A DNA stretch of 59,313 bases, taken from the NCBI GenBank assembly GCA_002708925.1, contig PAPN01000061.1:1-59313 (forward strand), written 5' to 3'. This document shows positions 19,766-29,246 of the stretch, one piece after another. Position 1 is the first letter of the stretch. Every line of letters begins with the position of its first letter. Under the pieces are notes generated by a model, which made no database searches, had not been told where the DNA came from, and saw nothing but the letters and a program-made list of their open reading frames with translations. The position numbers and the translations under genes are program-made. The DNA comes from Paracoccaceae bacterium (GTDB taxonomy: Bacteria; Pseudomonadota; Alphaproteobacteria; Rhodobacterales; Rhodobacteraceae).

Positions 19766-19795
19766 TAAATAGGCACGAAGGGTGAGTCGCGTCAA
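19766..19795 (-). promoter_or_regulatory. Candidate liu operon promoter
   Basis: On the minus strand TTGACG (19795-19790) and TATTTA (19771-19766) are separated by 18 bases, upstream of liuA. Predicted by eye. Confidence 0.5.
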
Positions 19796-19868
19796 CCAAA
19801 ATGACGGCTTGGCAAATCGGGGACGGCTTCCCATCTGAAGGGAAACGAGTTTATTCAGGATCCCCGCA

Positions 19869-20324
19869 ATGCGAATTTTCAATGCCTCTGCCCTTGCCCT
19901 TTTGATGGCCGGCACAGCCGCCACAGCCGATCAGGTCGGAGAAATCGGCGTAGACTGGACGGGCAACGACATCATCCTCGAAGCGATCCAGGATCCCAAA
20001 GTCAGCGGCGTCACCTGCCATATCGCCTATTTCGAACGCGGACTTCTGGATCGACTGAGCCAGGGCAACTGGTTCGAAGATCCTTCGAATGCCTCGATCG
20101 CCTGCCGCCAGACGGGCCCGATCAAGATTGGCGACATCGACCGTGACGAAAACGGAGAAAACGTCTTCTCCACGTCCCGCTCCATCGTGCTTAAAAAACT
20201 GCGCGTGAAACGGATTTTTGACGCGGCCAATCAAACGCTGATCTATGTCGCGCACGCAACCGAGCTGACCGAAGGCTCGGCAAAGGTCTCGATATCGACC
20301 GTTCCGCTCTATAATGCAGATTGA
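19869..20324 (+). CDS. creA: CreA family periplasmic protein
   Basis: 151 residues with a cleavable signal peptide (about residues 1-20, ending TAATA). The mature part carries the CreA family pattern: IGVDWTGNDIILEAIQDPKV, GVTCHIAYF with a Cys paired by SIACRQTGPI, and LKKLRVKRIFDAANQTLIYV. CreA is widespread in proteobacteria and its biochemical role is unknown. It is divergent from the liu operon, sharing a 141-base gap, and is followed by a long inverted repeat. Confidence 0.9.
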   Translation: MRIFNASALALLMAGTAATADQVGEIGVDWTGNDIILEAIQDPKVSGVTCHIAYFERGLLDRLSQGNWFEDPSNASIACRQTGPIKIGDIDRDENGENVFSTSRSIVLKKLRVKRIFDAANQTLIYVAHATELTEGSAKVSISTVPLYNAD

Positions 20325-20334
20325 TTGATCCAGC

Positions 20335-20520
20335 GGAGCGCCTTCGGCGCGCTCGATATCTCGGCCTTACGGCCTCGGGCTGGCGCCTGCCGCCCCGTCT
20401 GCGCGTCCCCTTTGACGCTCCCCCGGCAGAGAGGTCCGCGCCGTTGGGGGCAGCGCCCCCAACCCCCGAGGCGGAGGCCGCAGGCCGACAACGAGACATC
20501 GAGCGCGCCGAAGGCGCTCC
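20335..20520. repeat. Long imperfect inverted repeat, probable bidirectional terminator or repeat element
   Basis: The outer arms 20335-20363 and 20492-20520 are 29 bases long with one mismatch, and pairing continues inward through GGCC-rich sequence after a 3-base insertion. Inside lies a separate hairpin, GTTGGGGG-CAGCG-CCCCCAAC (20443-20463). The element fills the whole gap between convergent creA and the aminotransferase gene. It has no reading frame of note. Whether other copies exist in the genome cannot be seen from here. Confidence 0.75.
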
Positions 20521-20522
20521 GT

Positions 20523-21716
20523 TTAACAGTTTTGAAACACCGCGCTGACTTCAGCACGGATAATCCGGGCAATCAAAGCGCAATCATCCGTGCTGAACGT
20601 CAAAGGCAGCCGCATATCCAGAATGCCGCGCAACACACGATCAGTTTCTTCCAGCCGGTCCGATGGCACATATTTCCAGCTGTCGTAGCGGCTGGTAAAG
20701 CCATTCGGCTCGGCCCCGCCGAACCATTTCAGCTCCACCCCACGCGCGGCGCATCGCTCCAGCACCTGTGCAATTCCCGCCTCGGGCCAATCCAGCAAAA
20801 GAAACTGGATCGAGCTGCCGACATATGTTTCCTCGGCGGGGCGTTCCACCACTGTCAGGCCGGGCGTGTGGCGCAGCCCCTCTTCGAGCACGCCATAGCG
20901 CGCATTCCAACGGGCACATTGTCTGGGCAGATCCCGCAATTGGGGGCGCAGGATCGCCGCGCGCAGATTATCCATCCGGCCGGAAATATTGGGCGTGTCA
21001 TATTTGATCGCCTCGAACGTCGCCGGATCAGGCACGGCCAGATGCCGGTCATACAGCATGTAAGAGCCCGACAGCATCACCGCCCGCGCCATCACCTGCG
21101 CGTCATTGGTGATCAGCAGCCCGCCCTCGCCCGAGTTCAGATGCTTATAGGTCTGGGTCGAGAAACAGCCGATCAGCCCATCCGTACCGGACAGCCGCCC
21201 CCGCCAGCGCGCGCCCATCGTGTGGGCGCAATCCTCGATCACCGTGACATCCGCCGCGCGGCATATTTCCAGCAGGCGATCCATGTCGCACAGATGGCCG
21301 CGCATATGGCTCAGCATCAGCACATCGGCCTGGTCCGCCTTGGCCTGCAAATCGTCCAGATCAATCACCAGACCTTCGGTTACCCCCACGAAGACCGGCA
21401 CGGCCCCCAGGCTGGCAATCGCGCCGGGCACCGGAGCCAGGGTAAAGGCGTTGGTCAGCACCCGGTCGCCGGGCTGCACGCCCACCGCCCGCAGGGCCGT
21501 GGCCAGCGCATACCCCCCCGAGGCCACGGCCAGCGCATACTCCACCCCCATCGCGGCGGCGAATTCCTGCTCCAGCAGCGCGGCCTCGCCCGGATCGTCG
21601 CCCACCGTATTATAGCGGTGCAGCCGCCCCGAGCGCATCACGCGCAGCGCCACCTCAATCCCCTCTTCGGGGATGGGCTCTTGCTGGGTGAACGTGCCTG
21701 TGAAAACCTCGGTCAT
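20523..21716 (-). CDS. DegT/DnrJ/EryC1/StrS family PLP-dependent aminotransferase
   Basis: 397 residues. The PLP-binding lysine is Lys191 in FSTQTYKHLNSGEGGLL, with VIEDCAHTMGA as the preceding cofactor segment (about 159-169). The family usually aminates keto-sugars for surface polysaccharides or antibiotics. No sugar-modifying partner lies beside it; its neighbour 31 bases downstream is a phosphatase. The start at 21716 (MTEVFTGTF) leaves a normal domain length. The substrate cannot be named from sequence alone. Confidence 0.88.
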   Translation of the reverse strand: MTEVFTGTFTQQEPIPEEGIEVALRVMRSGRLHRYNTVGDDPGEAALLEQEFAAAMGVEYALAVASGGYALATALRAVGVQPGDRVLTNAFTLAPVPGAIASLGAVPVFVGVTEGLVIDLDDLQAKADQADVLMLSHMRGHLCDMDRLLEICRAADVTVIEDCAHTMGARWRGRLSGTDGLIGCFSTQTYKHLNSGEGGLLITNDAQVMARAVMLSGSYMLYDRHLAVPDPATFEAIKYDTPNISGRMDNLRAAILRPQLRDLPRQCARWNARYGVLEEGLRHTPGLTVVERPAEETYVGSSIQFLLLDWPEAGIAQVLERCAARGVELKWFGGAEPNGFTSRYDSWKYVPSDRLEETDRVLRGILDMRLPLTFSTDDCALIARIIRAEVSAVFQNC

Positions 21717-21747
21717 GGTTCCGTCCTGAAGCCCCGCGCGCCGAAGG

Positions 21748-22422
21748 TCAAGCCGCCGGGCCCAGCAAGTCCCCGACCAGCCCCAGCAGATCGTCATAAT
21801 GATCCAGCAGAGCCTCGGGGTTAAGCGCCGCAACGGCGCGGCCCTCGGGGCCGAATGTGACCAGAACGCTGGGCACCCCCATGGCGGCGGCGGTTTTTCG
21901 ATCGGTCACCGTGTCGCCAATCAGCAGCGATTGCGCCGGATCGCCTCCGGCGCGCAGCACCGCCTGGCGCAACGGCTCGGGGTTGGGTTTGCGCACGGGC
22001 AGCGTGTCCGCCCCGATCATCGAGCCAAACGCCCCCCGCACCCCCAACCGCTGCAACAGGGTTTCGGCCAGGGCCTCGGGCTTGTTCGTGCAGATGCCCA
22101 CCTTATAGCCCGCCCCGCACAAGGCATCGACGGCCTCCATCACACCGGGATAGAGAACCGTGTAGCGGTCAATCTGTGCGCCGTAGGCCTGCAACAGCAC
22201 CGGATACCACTGCGCGATCTGGCCCTCGATGTCGGGGTGCTTTAGCCGTTCCAGCCCCAGTTTCAGCATCGCCCGCCCGCCATGAAAAGCCGTGGCCGCA
22301 TCGCCGTCGGGGCACAGGATATCGCCCTGCCCCATCTGCTGAAAACACGCATTGGCCGCCGCAATCAGATCCCCGCTGGTATCGGCCAGCGTCCCATCCA
22401 GATCGAAAATCACTGTTTTCAT
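21748..22422 (-). CDS. gph: Phosphoglycolate phosphatase, HAD superfamily
   Basis: 224 residues with HAD motif I FDLDGTLADT (nucleophile Asp8), motif II GICTNKP, and motifs III/IV VRKPNPEPL and LIGDTVTDRKTA. These match the Gph subfamily, which removes 2-phosphoglycolate. It is divergent from glmU. The ATG at 22422 gives the MKTVIFDLDGTL start; longer readings upstream are not protein-like. Specificity within Gph-like HAD enzymes is moderately certain. Confidence 0.88.
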   Translation of the reverse strand: MKTVIFDLDGTLADTSGDLIAAANACFQQMGQGDILCPDGDAATAFHGGRAMLKLGLERLKHPDIEGQIAQWYPVLLQAYGAQIDRYTVLYPGVMEAVDALCGAGYKVGICTNKPEALAETLLQRLGVRGAFGSMIGADTLPVRKPNPEPLRQAVLRAGGDPAQSLLIGDTVTDRKTAAAMGVPSVLVTFGPEGRAVAALNPEALLDHYDDLLGLVGDLLGPAA

Positions 22423-22497
22423 TGCCTGCCCGTCCCTTTCAGCATCATTCCGCCCATCTTTGTCACATGCCGCAATCACAAGTGAAGCACACCGGAC

Positions 22498-22525
22498 TTG
22501 CGCCACGCCCCTCAGCGGATAAAAC
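22498..22525 (+). promoter_or_regulatory. Candidate glmU promoter
   Basis: TTGCGC (22498-22503) and TAAAAC (22520-22525) are spaced by 16 bases, in the 135-base gap between divergent gph and glmU. Weak match, judged by eye. Confidence 0.3.
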
Positions 22526-22557
22526 GGGCAAAAGGCAATAACAACAAGAGATATGGC

Positions 22558-23913
22558 ATGAGCACGGCCCTGATCATCCTTGCTGCGGGCATGGGAACCC
22601 GCATGAACTCGGACCTGCCCAAGGTTCTGCACCCCATCGCCGGGGCGCCTTTGATCGTTCATGCGATGAAATCGGGCGCGGCCCTGAACCCCGAGCGCAC
22701 CGTCATCGTCACCGGCCATGGGGCAGCCCAGGTGGAACAGGCCGCGCTGGCCCATGACGAAACCGCCCAGTTCGCGCTGCAATCTCAACAACTGGGGACG
22801 GGTCATGCCGTGGCCCAGGCGCGCGCCGCTCTGGACGGGTTCACCGGCGACGCCCTCGTGCTGTATGGCGACACACCGTTTATCCAGCCCGAAACCCTAC
22901 AGGCCATGGCCCAGGCACGCACCCATCATGACGTGGTGGTGCTGGGGTTCGAGGCCGCAGATCCGGGCCGCTATGGCCGTCTGGTGATGGAGGGCAACAC
23001 ACTGGACCGCATCGTCGAATTCAAGGATGCAACGGATGAGGAACGCGCGATATCCTTCTGTAATTCCGGAGTTATCTGCGCTGATGCCCAGACTCTGTTC
23101 TCCCTGATCGAGGCGGTGGAAAACAACAATGCCGCTGGCGAATATTACCTGACCGACATCGTGGGCCTGGCCCGGAAACGCGGCCTGTCGGCCACCGCCG
23201 TGGCTTGTGACGAGGCTGAAACCCTGGGCATCAATTCCCGCGCTGAACTGGCCGCGGCCGAGGCTGCCTTTCAGACCCGCGCCCGCCTGTCTGCGATGGA
23301 GGACGGCGTGACCCTGCTGGCCCCCGAAACCGTATTTTTCGCCCATGACACCGTGATCGGCCGCGATACCGTGCTAGAGCAAAACATCGTTTTCGGCCCC
23401 GGCGTGACCGTGGAATCGGGCGCGCGCATCCGGGCGTTCAGCCATCTGGAGGGCTGCCACGTCAGCCAGCGCGCCACCGTCGGCCCCTATGCCCGCCTGC
23501 GCACCGGTGCCGAGCTGGCCGAGGACGTTCATGTCGGCAATTTCGTCGAGATCAAGAACGCCTATCTGGACGAGGGTGCCAAGGCCAACCACCTGACCTA
23601 TATCGGCGATGCCTCGGTCGGGAAGGCCACGAATATCGGCGCGGGCACGATCACCTGCAACTATGATGGCGTGATGAAACATCACACGGAAATCGGCGCG
23701 AACGTCTTTATCGGCTCGAATACGATGCTGGTTGCGCCGGTCACGGTGGGGGCGCGGGCGATGACGGCCAGCGGCTCGGTGATCACCTCCGACGTCCCCC
23801 CCGAGGCCCTAGCCATGGGCCGCGCCAAACAGGTGAACAAACCGGGGTTGGCGACAAAATTGTTCGATATTCTAAAGAAAACCAAAGAAAAACGCGACAA
23901 AGGGGCAGTATAA
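22558..23913 (+). CDS. glmU: Bifunctional N-acetylglucosamine-1-phosphate uridyltransferase / glucosamine-1-phosphate acetyltransferase
   Basis: Makes UDP-GlcNAc for peptidoglycan and lipopolysaccharide. 451 residues: an N-terminal pyrophosphorylase domain (ILAAGMGTRMNSDLPKVLHP at about 7-26) and a C-terminal left-handed beta-helix with hexapeptide repeats (KANHLTYIGDASVGKATNIGAG region). The ATG at 22558 is the family start. It overlaps glmS by one base (TAATG), so the two enzymes of the same pathway are coupled. Confidence 0.97.
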   Translation: MSTALIILAAGMGTRMNSDLPKVLHPIAGAPLIVHAMKSGAALNPERTVIVTGHGAAQVEQAALAHDETAQFALQSQQLGTGHAVAQARAALDGFTGDALVLYGDTPFIQPETLQAMAQARTHHDVVVLGFEAADPGRYGRLVMEGNTLDRIVEFKDATDEERAISFCNSGVICADAQTLFSLIEAVENNNAAGEYYLTDIVGLARKRGLSATAVACDEAETLGINSRAELAAAEAAFQTRARLSAMEDGVTLLAPETVFFAHDTVIGRDTVLEQNIVFGPGVTVESGARIRAFSHLEGCHVSQRATVGPYARLRTGAELAEDVHVGNFVEIKNAYLDEGAKANHLTYIGDASVGKATNIGAGTITCNYDGVMKHHTEIGANVFIGSNTMLVAPVTVGARAMTASGSVITSDVPPEALAMGRAKQVNKPGLATKLFDILKKTKEKRDKGAV

Positions 23914-25736
23914 TGTGCGGAATTGTAGGGGTTCTTGGAAGCCACGAAGTGGCTCCGATCCTGGTTGAGGCGCTGAAACGACTGGAATATCGCGGCTATG
24001 ACAGCGCCGGGATCGCCACGATCAACGAGGGCCGCCTGGACCGCCGCCGCGCTGTGGGCAAGCTGGTGAACCTCTCGGATCTGCTGGTCCACGATCCGCT
24101 GCCGGGCAAGTCCGGCATCGGCCACACCCGCTGGGCCACCCATGGCGCGCCCTCGGTCACCAATGCGCACCCCCACCGCGCCGGCCCCGTTGCCGTCGTG
24201 CATAACGGGATCATCGAAAACTTCCGCGAATTGCGCTGCGAACTGGCGCAAAAGGGCTTTGATTTCGTCACCGAAACGGACACGGAAACCGTTGCCCTGC
24301 TGGTGCAATCCTACATGTCCGAGGGCAATGACCCGATCGAGGCCGCCCGCCTGACGCTGGCCCGTCTGCATGGGGCCTTTGCGCTGGCATTTCTGTTCGA
24401 CGGCCAAGAAGACCTGCTGATCGCCGCGCGCAAGGGCAGCCCGCTGGCCATCGGCCATGGTGCGGGCGAAATGTATGTGGGCTCGGACGCGATTGCCCTG
24501 GCCCCGCTGACCGATCAGATCACCTATCTGGAGGAAGGCGACTGGGCCGTTCTGACCCGAAATTCCCTGGAAATTCGGGATGTTAACAACACGGTCGTCA
24601 CCCGCCCGATGCGCAAGATCGAGCTGGACACCGCCCGCGTGGACAAAGGCGGGCACAAGCATTTCATGGCCAAGGAAATCGCCGAGCAGCCCTCGGTGAT
24701 CGGCGAGGCAATCCGCCACTATCTGACCAACGACGCTGCCCATGTCGCCCTGCCCGGCGCGGGGCTGGATTTCACCCGGATTGACCGGCTGACCATGGTC
24801 GCCTGCGGCACCGCCTACTATGCCTGTCTGACGGCGAAATACTGGTTCGAGCAGCTGGCGCAGATCCCCGTCGAAGTCGATATTGCCAGTGAATTCCGCT
24901 ACCGCGAACCGCCCATTCCCGCGCGCACCGTCGCCCTGTTTGTCAGCCAGTCCGGCGAAACCGCCGACACGCTGGCCGCGCTGCGCTACTGTCAGGGCAA
25001 GGCCGATCAGATCGTTTCGGTGGTCAATGTCCCCGAAAGCTCGATCGCGCGGGAAAGCGATCTGGCGCTGCCGATTCTGGCAGGGGCCGAGATTGGCGTG
25101 GCCTCGACCAAGGCGTTCACCTGTCAATTGACCGTGCTGCTGATGCTGGCGCTGAAAGCGGCCGAACAACGCGGCACAATCGCGCCCGAACGCCTGTCCG
25201 ATCTGCTGTCGCAACTGCGGGCGCTGCCCAACACGCTGAACCACGCGCTGGACCAGGACGCGGCGATTGCGCGCTCGGCCCGCCAATTGGCCGAGGCCTC
25301 GGACGTGCTGTTCCTGGGGCGCGGGCTGATGTATCCTTTGGCGCTTGAGGGCGCCCTGAAACTAAAGGAAATCAGCTACATACATGCCGAAGCTTACGCA
25401 TCGGGCGAGCTGAAACACGGCCCCATCGCGCTGATCGACAAAACACTGCCCGTGGTGGTGATGGCCCCGCGCGACGCGCTGTTCGACAAAACCGTTTCGA
25501 ACATGCAAGAGGTGCTGGCGCGCGGCGGAAAGGTGATGCTGATCTCGGATGCCGAGGGCACGGCCGAGGCCGCAAACGACGTGTGGGAATCCATCGTGAT
25601 GCCTCAGGTCGATCCGGTTTTGTCGCCCATTCTTTATGCGGTGCCCGCGCAGTTGCTGGCCTATCACACCGCCGTGGCCAAGGGCACGGATGTGGATCAA
25701 CCGCGCAACCTGGCCAAATCGGTGACCGTGGAATGA
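23913..25736 (+). CDS. glmS: Glutamine-fructose-6-phosphate aminotransferase (isomerizing)
   Basis: First step of amino-sugar synthesis: fructose-6-phosphate plus glutamine gives glucosamine-6-phosphate. 607 residues. The N-terminal amidotransferase domain begins MCGIVGVLG with the catalytic Cys2, and contains GHTRWATHG. Two SIS domains follow (LFVSQSGETADTLAAL; FLGRGLMYPLALEGALKLKE), then the C-terminal KSVTVE. No glmS-ribozyme-like sequence precedes it; it is coupled directly to glmU. Confidence 0.98.
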   Translation: MCGIVGVLGSHEVAPILVEALKRLEYRGYDSAGIATINEGRLDRRRAVGKLVNLSDLLVHDPLPGKSGIGHTRWATHGAPSVTNAHPHRAGPVAVVHNGIIENFRELRCELAQKGFDFVTETDTETVALLVQSYMSEGNDPIEAARLTLARLHGAFALAFLFDGQEDLLIAARKGSPLAIGHGAGEMYVGSDAIALAPLTDQITYLEEGDWAVLTRNSLEIRDVNNTVVTRPMRKIELDTARVDKGGHKHFMAKEIAEQPSVIGEAIRHYLTNDAAHVALPGAGLDFTRIDRLTMVACGTAYYACLTAKYWFEQLAQIPVEVDIASEFRYREPPIPARTVALFVSQSGETADTLAALRYCQGKADQIVSVVNVPESSIARESDLALPILAGAEIGVASTKAFTCQLTVLLMLALKAAEQRGTIAPERLSDLLSQLRALPNTLNHALDQDAAIARSARQLAEASDVLFLGRGLMYPLALEGALKLKEISYIHAEAYASGELKHGPIALIDKTLPVVVMAPRDALFDKTVSNMQEVLARGGKVMLISDAEGTAEAANDVWESIVMPQVDPVLSPILYAVPAQLLAYHTAVAKGTDVDQPRNLAKSVTVE

Positions 25737-26431
25737 CCCCGGAGGACGCCCTGGCCCAGCTGCGTGCCGAAATCGAGCCGGGCCGCGCCGAAGGAATGCG
25801 CGCCTATCACAAACAAGACCGTCAGGTGCTGGGCATTCCGAACCCCGCGCTCAACGATCTGACAAAGACATGGCGGCAGACGCTGACAGTGCCCGAACGG
25901 GTCGATCTGGCGCGGGCGCTGTGGCACACGGATATTTTCGAGGCGCGGATTGCGGCGGCCAAGCTGCTGACTCAGGCCCGGATCAAGGATGACGAACAGG
26001 CCTGGATTCTGATCCAATCCTGGACCCGCGATTTTGACAGCTGGGCGATAGCCGATCACGCCTGCATGGCCGGGCAAAAACGCCTGCTGGCCAATCCGAC
26101 GCGCGTCTCCGAAGTCGAGGACTGGACCCATTCCTCCCATATGTGGACCCGCCGGGCCGCGCTGGTGATCACCCTGCCCTGGACAAAACAAAACAACCCA
26201 AAACCGACCGATCTGGAAATCCGCGACCGCGTGCTGCGCTGGTGCGCGCGCTATGTGGATGACAACGACTGGTTCATTCAGAAGGCCATCGCCTGGTGGC
26301 TGCGCGATCTGTCCAAACATGACATCCCGCGCGTGCAGGCCTTTCTGGACCGCTACGGCGCGCAAATGAAGCCCTTCGCCCGCAAAGAAGCCTCGAAACA
26401 TCTGCCCGGCGGGACGGATCAGTCGATATAG
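25733..26431 (+). CDS. AlkD-like DNA alkylation repair protein
   Basis: 232-residue all-helical HEAT-like protein. Features of the AlkD family include the N-terminal MRAYHKQDRQVLGIPNPALN, ILIQSWTRDFDSWAIADHAC in the middle, and NDWFIQKAIAWWLRDLSK near the C-terminus. AlkD enzymes are DNA glycosylases acting on bulky or cationic N3- and N7-alkylpurines; not all homologues are active. The ATG overlaps the glmS stop (ATGA). Its 3' end overlaps the convergent lipoprotein gene by 13 bases. Confidence 0.85.
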   Translation: MTPEDALAQLRAEIEPGRAEGMRAYHKQDRQVLGIPNPALNDLTKTWRQTLTVPERVDLARALWHTDIFEARIAAAKLLTQARIKDDEQAWILIQSWTRDFDSWAIADHACMAGQKRLLANPTRVSEVEDWTHSSHMWTRRAALVITLPWTKQNNPKPTDLEIRDRVLRWCARYVDDNDWFIQKAIAWWLRDLSKHDIPRVQAFLDRYGAQMKPFARKEASKHLPGGTDQSI

Positions 26432-26859
26432 ACGCGCACCTCGGCCAACCCGGTCAGAGGCGCATCCAGCAGGCGCATCGCCGCCATGGACAGGCGGCTG
26501 CCCGCAGTGGCAGGCCCGTCGATCGGGATCAGATCCACCTTGACCGTGCGGCCGGATTTTTCATAGGACACGCGCCCTTTGCCCGCACTTTGCACCAAAG
26601 GCGTTTCGAGCCAGAAACCCGCATGTGCGGGATCGCCCAGACTGGCCACCGTCACTCCGATCAAGCCAGGCGTATCGGCCGGTTTGGTCACATCGGGGGT
26701 GGGGGTGTTCTCGTCCACGGCGTCCGCGGCGGGCTTATCCTGCACCACCGGGTCGGGGCGCGGGGTGTCCTTCGCGGGCCAATCGACCCCGATTTTCCCC
26801 AAAGGATCGCAGCCAGACAAAAAAATCAGCGCCATCGCGGCAGTCAAATAGTGTTTCAT
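26419..26859 (-). CDS. Predicted lipoprotein, function unknown
   Basis: 146 residues. The signal peptide ends in the lipobox FLSGC with Cys17; a Pro/Asp/Thr-rich spacer (about 28-64) leads to a compact C-terminal domain beginning LIGVTVASLGDPAHAGFWLE. The C-terminal half looks like a small beta-rich domain. It is divergent from moaA with an 83-base gap. I recognise no family function; short proteins of this shape are common in Rhodobacterales. Confidence 0.75.
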   Translation of the reverse strand: MKHYLTAAMALIFLSGCDPLGKIGVDWPAKDTPRPDPVVQDKPAADAVDENTPTPDVTKPADTPGLIGVTVASLGDPAHAGFWLETPLVQSAGKGRVSYEKSGRTVKVDLIPIDGPATAGSRLSMAAMRLLDAPLTGLAEVRVYID

Positions 26860-26942
26860 AAGAGCAGGCTACGACCATTCACCCCCCTAAATCAATGACA
26901 TCTGCCCTTGCCGTGGCGGGGTTCCGCGCATAATTTCCCCTC

Positions 26943-27950
26943 ATGACAGCTCCCCTGATTGATCCCTTTCAGCGCGCCATCGATTATCTGCGCGTTTCCG
27001 TCACTGACCGCTGCGATTTCCGCTGCGTTTACTGCATGTCGGAAAACATGACCTTTCTGCCCAAAAAGGAACTGCTGACACTGGAAGAGCTGGATCGCGT
27101 GTGCTCTGCCTTCATTCGCATGGGGGTGAAAAAACTGCGGATCACCGGGGGCGAGCCCTTGGTGCGACGCGGGATCATGACGTTTTTCCACGAGATGTCC
27201 CGGCATCTGGACAGTGGCGCGCTGAACGAGCTGACGCTAACCACCAATGGCTCGCAACTTGGGCGATTTGCACAGGATCTGCATGGCGCCGGGGTGCGCC
27301 GGATCAACGTGTCTTTGGACACGATGGACGCGGATAAATTCGCCCAAATCACCCGCTGGGGCCGTCTGCCGCAGGTGCTGAACGGGATTGATGCGGCGCA
27401 GCGCGCGGGAATGCGGATCAAGATCAACGCCGTCGCGCTGAAGGGCTTTAACGAGGACGAGCTGTTCCCGATGGTCGAATGGTGCCACGCGCGCGACATG
27501 GACCTGACCTTTATCGAGGTCATGCCCATGGGCGACATCGGCAATGAAAACCGGCTGGATCAATACTGGCCCTTGAAGGATCTGCGCGCCACGCTGGCCC
27601 AGCAATACACGCTGACCGATTTGGCCGAGCGCACCGGCGGCCCCGCCCGCTATGTCCGGCTGGAGGAAACCGGCCAAAAAATCGGTTTCATCACGCCTCT
27701 GACCCATAATTTCTGCGAAAGCTGCAACCGCGTGCGCCTGACCTGCACCGGCGAGCTGTTCATGTGTCTGGGCCAGGAAGACATGGCCGATCTGCGCCCC
27801 GCGCTGCGCGACAATCCCAGCAGCGACGCCCCCCTGGAAGAGGCCATTCGCGCCGCGATCAACCTCAAGCCCAAGGGGCATGATTTCGATTATTCGCGTC
27901 AGGAAGTGGCCGGGCAGATGTCCCGCCACATGAGCCACACCGGCGGATGA
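26943..27950 (+). CDS. moaA: GTP 3',8-cyclase, molybdenum cofactor biosynthesis
   Basis: Radical-SAM enzyme that starts molybdopterin synthesis from GTP. 335 residues. The SAM cluster is bound by C24-x3-C28-x2-C31 ([11 protein letters not shown]) and the C-terminal substrate cluster by C258, C261 and C275 ([10 protein letters not shown] ... LFMCLGQ). The C-terminal Gly-Gly end is present. It overlaps waaA (ATGA). The product is needed by the IorAB-type molybdoenzyme encoded later in this window, though the two are not linked in one operon. Confidence 0.97.
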   Translation: MTAPLIDPFQRAIDYLRVSVTDRCDFRCVYCMSENMTFLPKKELLTLEELDRVCSAFIRMGVKKLRITGGEPLVRRGIMTFFHEMSRHLDSGALNELTLTTNGSQLGRFAQDLHGAGVRRINVSLDTMDADKFAQITRWGRLPQVLNGIDAAQRAGMRIKINAVALKGFNEDELFPMVEWCHARDMDLTFIEVMPMGDIGNENRLDQYWPLKDLRATLAQQYTLTDLAERTGGPARYVRLEETGQKIGFITPLTHNFCESCNRVRLTCTGELFMCLGQEDMADLRPALRDNPSSDAPLEEAIRAAINLKPKGHDFDYSRQEVAGQMSRHMSHTGG

Positions 27951-29206
27951 CGCGCCCGATGCTCTTGCGGGCCTATCTGGGGCTGACGCGTGCGCTGCCC
28001 TGGCTGCTGACGCGCCCCGCACGCCGGGCCCACGCCCGGCTGGGCTGCGATCCACAGCGCCTGCCGGAACGGTTTGGCGCCGGCTCCTTGCCCCGTCCGG
28101 ATGGCAAAGTGATCTGGATGCACGCGGCCTCGGTCGGAGAGCTGATCTCGGCGCTGGATCTGGCTGCGGACCTGCAAGAACGAACCCAGGCGGCCATTCT
28201 GTTTACCACGATGACGCAAAGCGCGGCGCAATTGGCCGCGCGGCGTTTGCCTGCGGGGATGGCGCATCAGTTCGTTCCCACCGACACCCCCGCCGCCGTC
28301 GCCCGCTTCCTGGATCACTGGCGCCCCGATCTGGCCTGTTTCATCGAAAGCGATCTTTGGCCGCGCCTGATCTTGCAGGCTCATGCCCGCGCGATCCCGC
28401 TGGCCCTGTTGAACGCCCGGCCGTCCTCTAGCCGGAAAAAAGCCCCGAAAACAATGGGCTATCTGATGTCTAAATTCGCAAAGGCAACCGCGCAGGATGA
28501 GCAGACACAAAACCAGCTACTGGCGCTGGGGATGCCCGCGGACCGTGTTCTCACCACCGGAGACATGAAAGCCGCAGCCGCACCCCTGCCCTTTGACCCC
28601 GCCGAATTGCAGGCATTGCGGGCGAAAATCGGGGATCGCCCGGTCTGGCTGGCCGCCTCGACCCACCCCGGCGAGGAAGAGATCATCCTGAAGGCGCATC
28701 GCGCGGCGTTAACCAATTTGCCCGACCTGCTGCTGATCCTGATCCCCCGCCACCCCGAGCGCGCCCCACAGCTGAGCGCGCTGCTCTCGCAGCAGGGGTT
28801 TGCGCAGTCTGTCCGGTCCCACGATCAGGCCATCGGCGCGCAGACACAGGTCTATCTGGCCGACACGCTGGGCGAAACGGGCCTGTTTTTTCGCGCCACG
28901 CGGCTGGCCTTCATGGGCGCGTCTTTTTCGGATCAGGGCGGGCATAATCCATTCGAGCCCGCCCAATTGGGCGCGGCTGTCCTGCACGGCCCCAAGGTGA
29001 GGAATTTCGCCAAGGACTATGCCCAGATGGACAGTCTGGGCGCCGCACAGCAGGTTCTGAACGCAGAAGAGCTGGCCCAGACCGTGCCCGAACTGATCGG
29101 CTCGGATAAGCTGGCGCAGATGTGTGCGGCCGGGCAGACCCTGATGTCGCACAAAGCGCAAATCCGCCCCGCAATCCTGGCCCATCTGCGGGACGTGCTG
29201 CCCTGA
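27947..29206 (+). CDS. waaA: 3-deoxy-D-manno-octulosonic acid (Kdo) transferase
   Basis: Adds Kdo to lipid A precursors at the inner membrane. 419 residues with a hydrophobic, basic N-terminal anchor (about 6-25), then [10 protein letters not shown] with catalytic-type Glu65, and a C-terminal GT-B half containing [16 protein letters not shown], the CMP-Kdo binding region of the family. Translationally coupled to moaA by a 4-base overlap, a pairing of unrelated pathways. Confidence 0.93.
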   Translation: MTRPMLLRAYLGLTRALPWLLTRPARRAHARLGCDPQRLPERFGAGSLPRPDGKVIWMHAASVGELISALDLAADLQERTQAAILFTTMTQSAAQLAARRLPAGMAHQFVPTDTPAAVARFLDHWRPDLACFIESDLWPRLILQAHARAIPLALLNARPSSSRKKAPKTMGYLMSKFAKATAQDEQTQNQLLALGMPADRVLTTGDMKAAAAPLPFDPAELQALRAKIGDRPVWLAASTHPGEEEIILKAHRAALTNLPDLLLILIPRHPERAPQLSALLSQQGFAQSVRSHDQAIGAQTQVYLADTLGETGLFFRATRLAFMGASFSDQGGHNPFEPAQLGAAVLHGPKVRNFAKDYAQMDSLGAAQQVLNAEELAQTVPELIGSDKLAQMCAAGQTLMSHKAQIRPAILAHLRDVLP

Positions 29207-29246
29207 CGCTCTTGCCCCCGTTCGGTCACGGACATAGGGTCGCGCC

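Noticed and set aside
22423..22806. N-terminal extension of phosphoglycolate phosphatase
   Set aside because: The upstream part runs into the glmU gene on the opposite strand and is not protein-like; the HAD motif begins at the chosen ATG.
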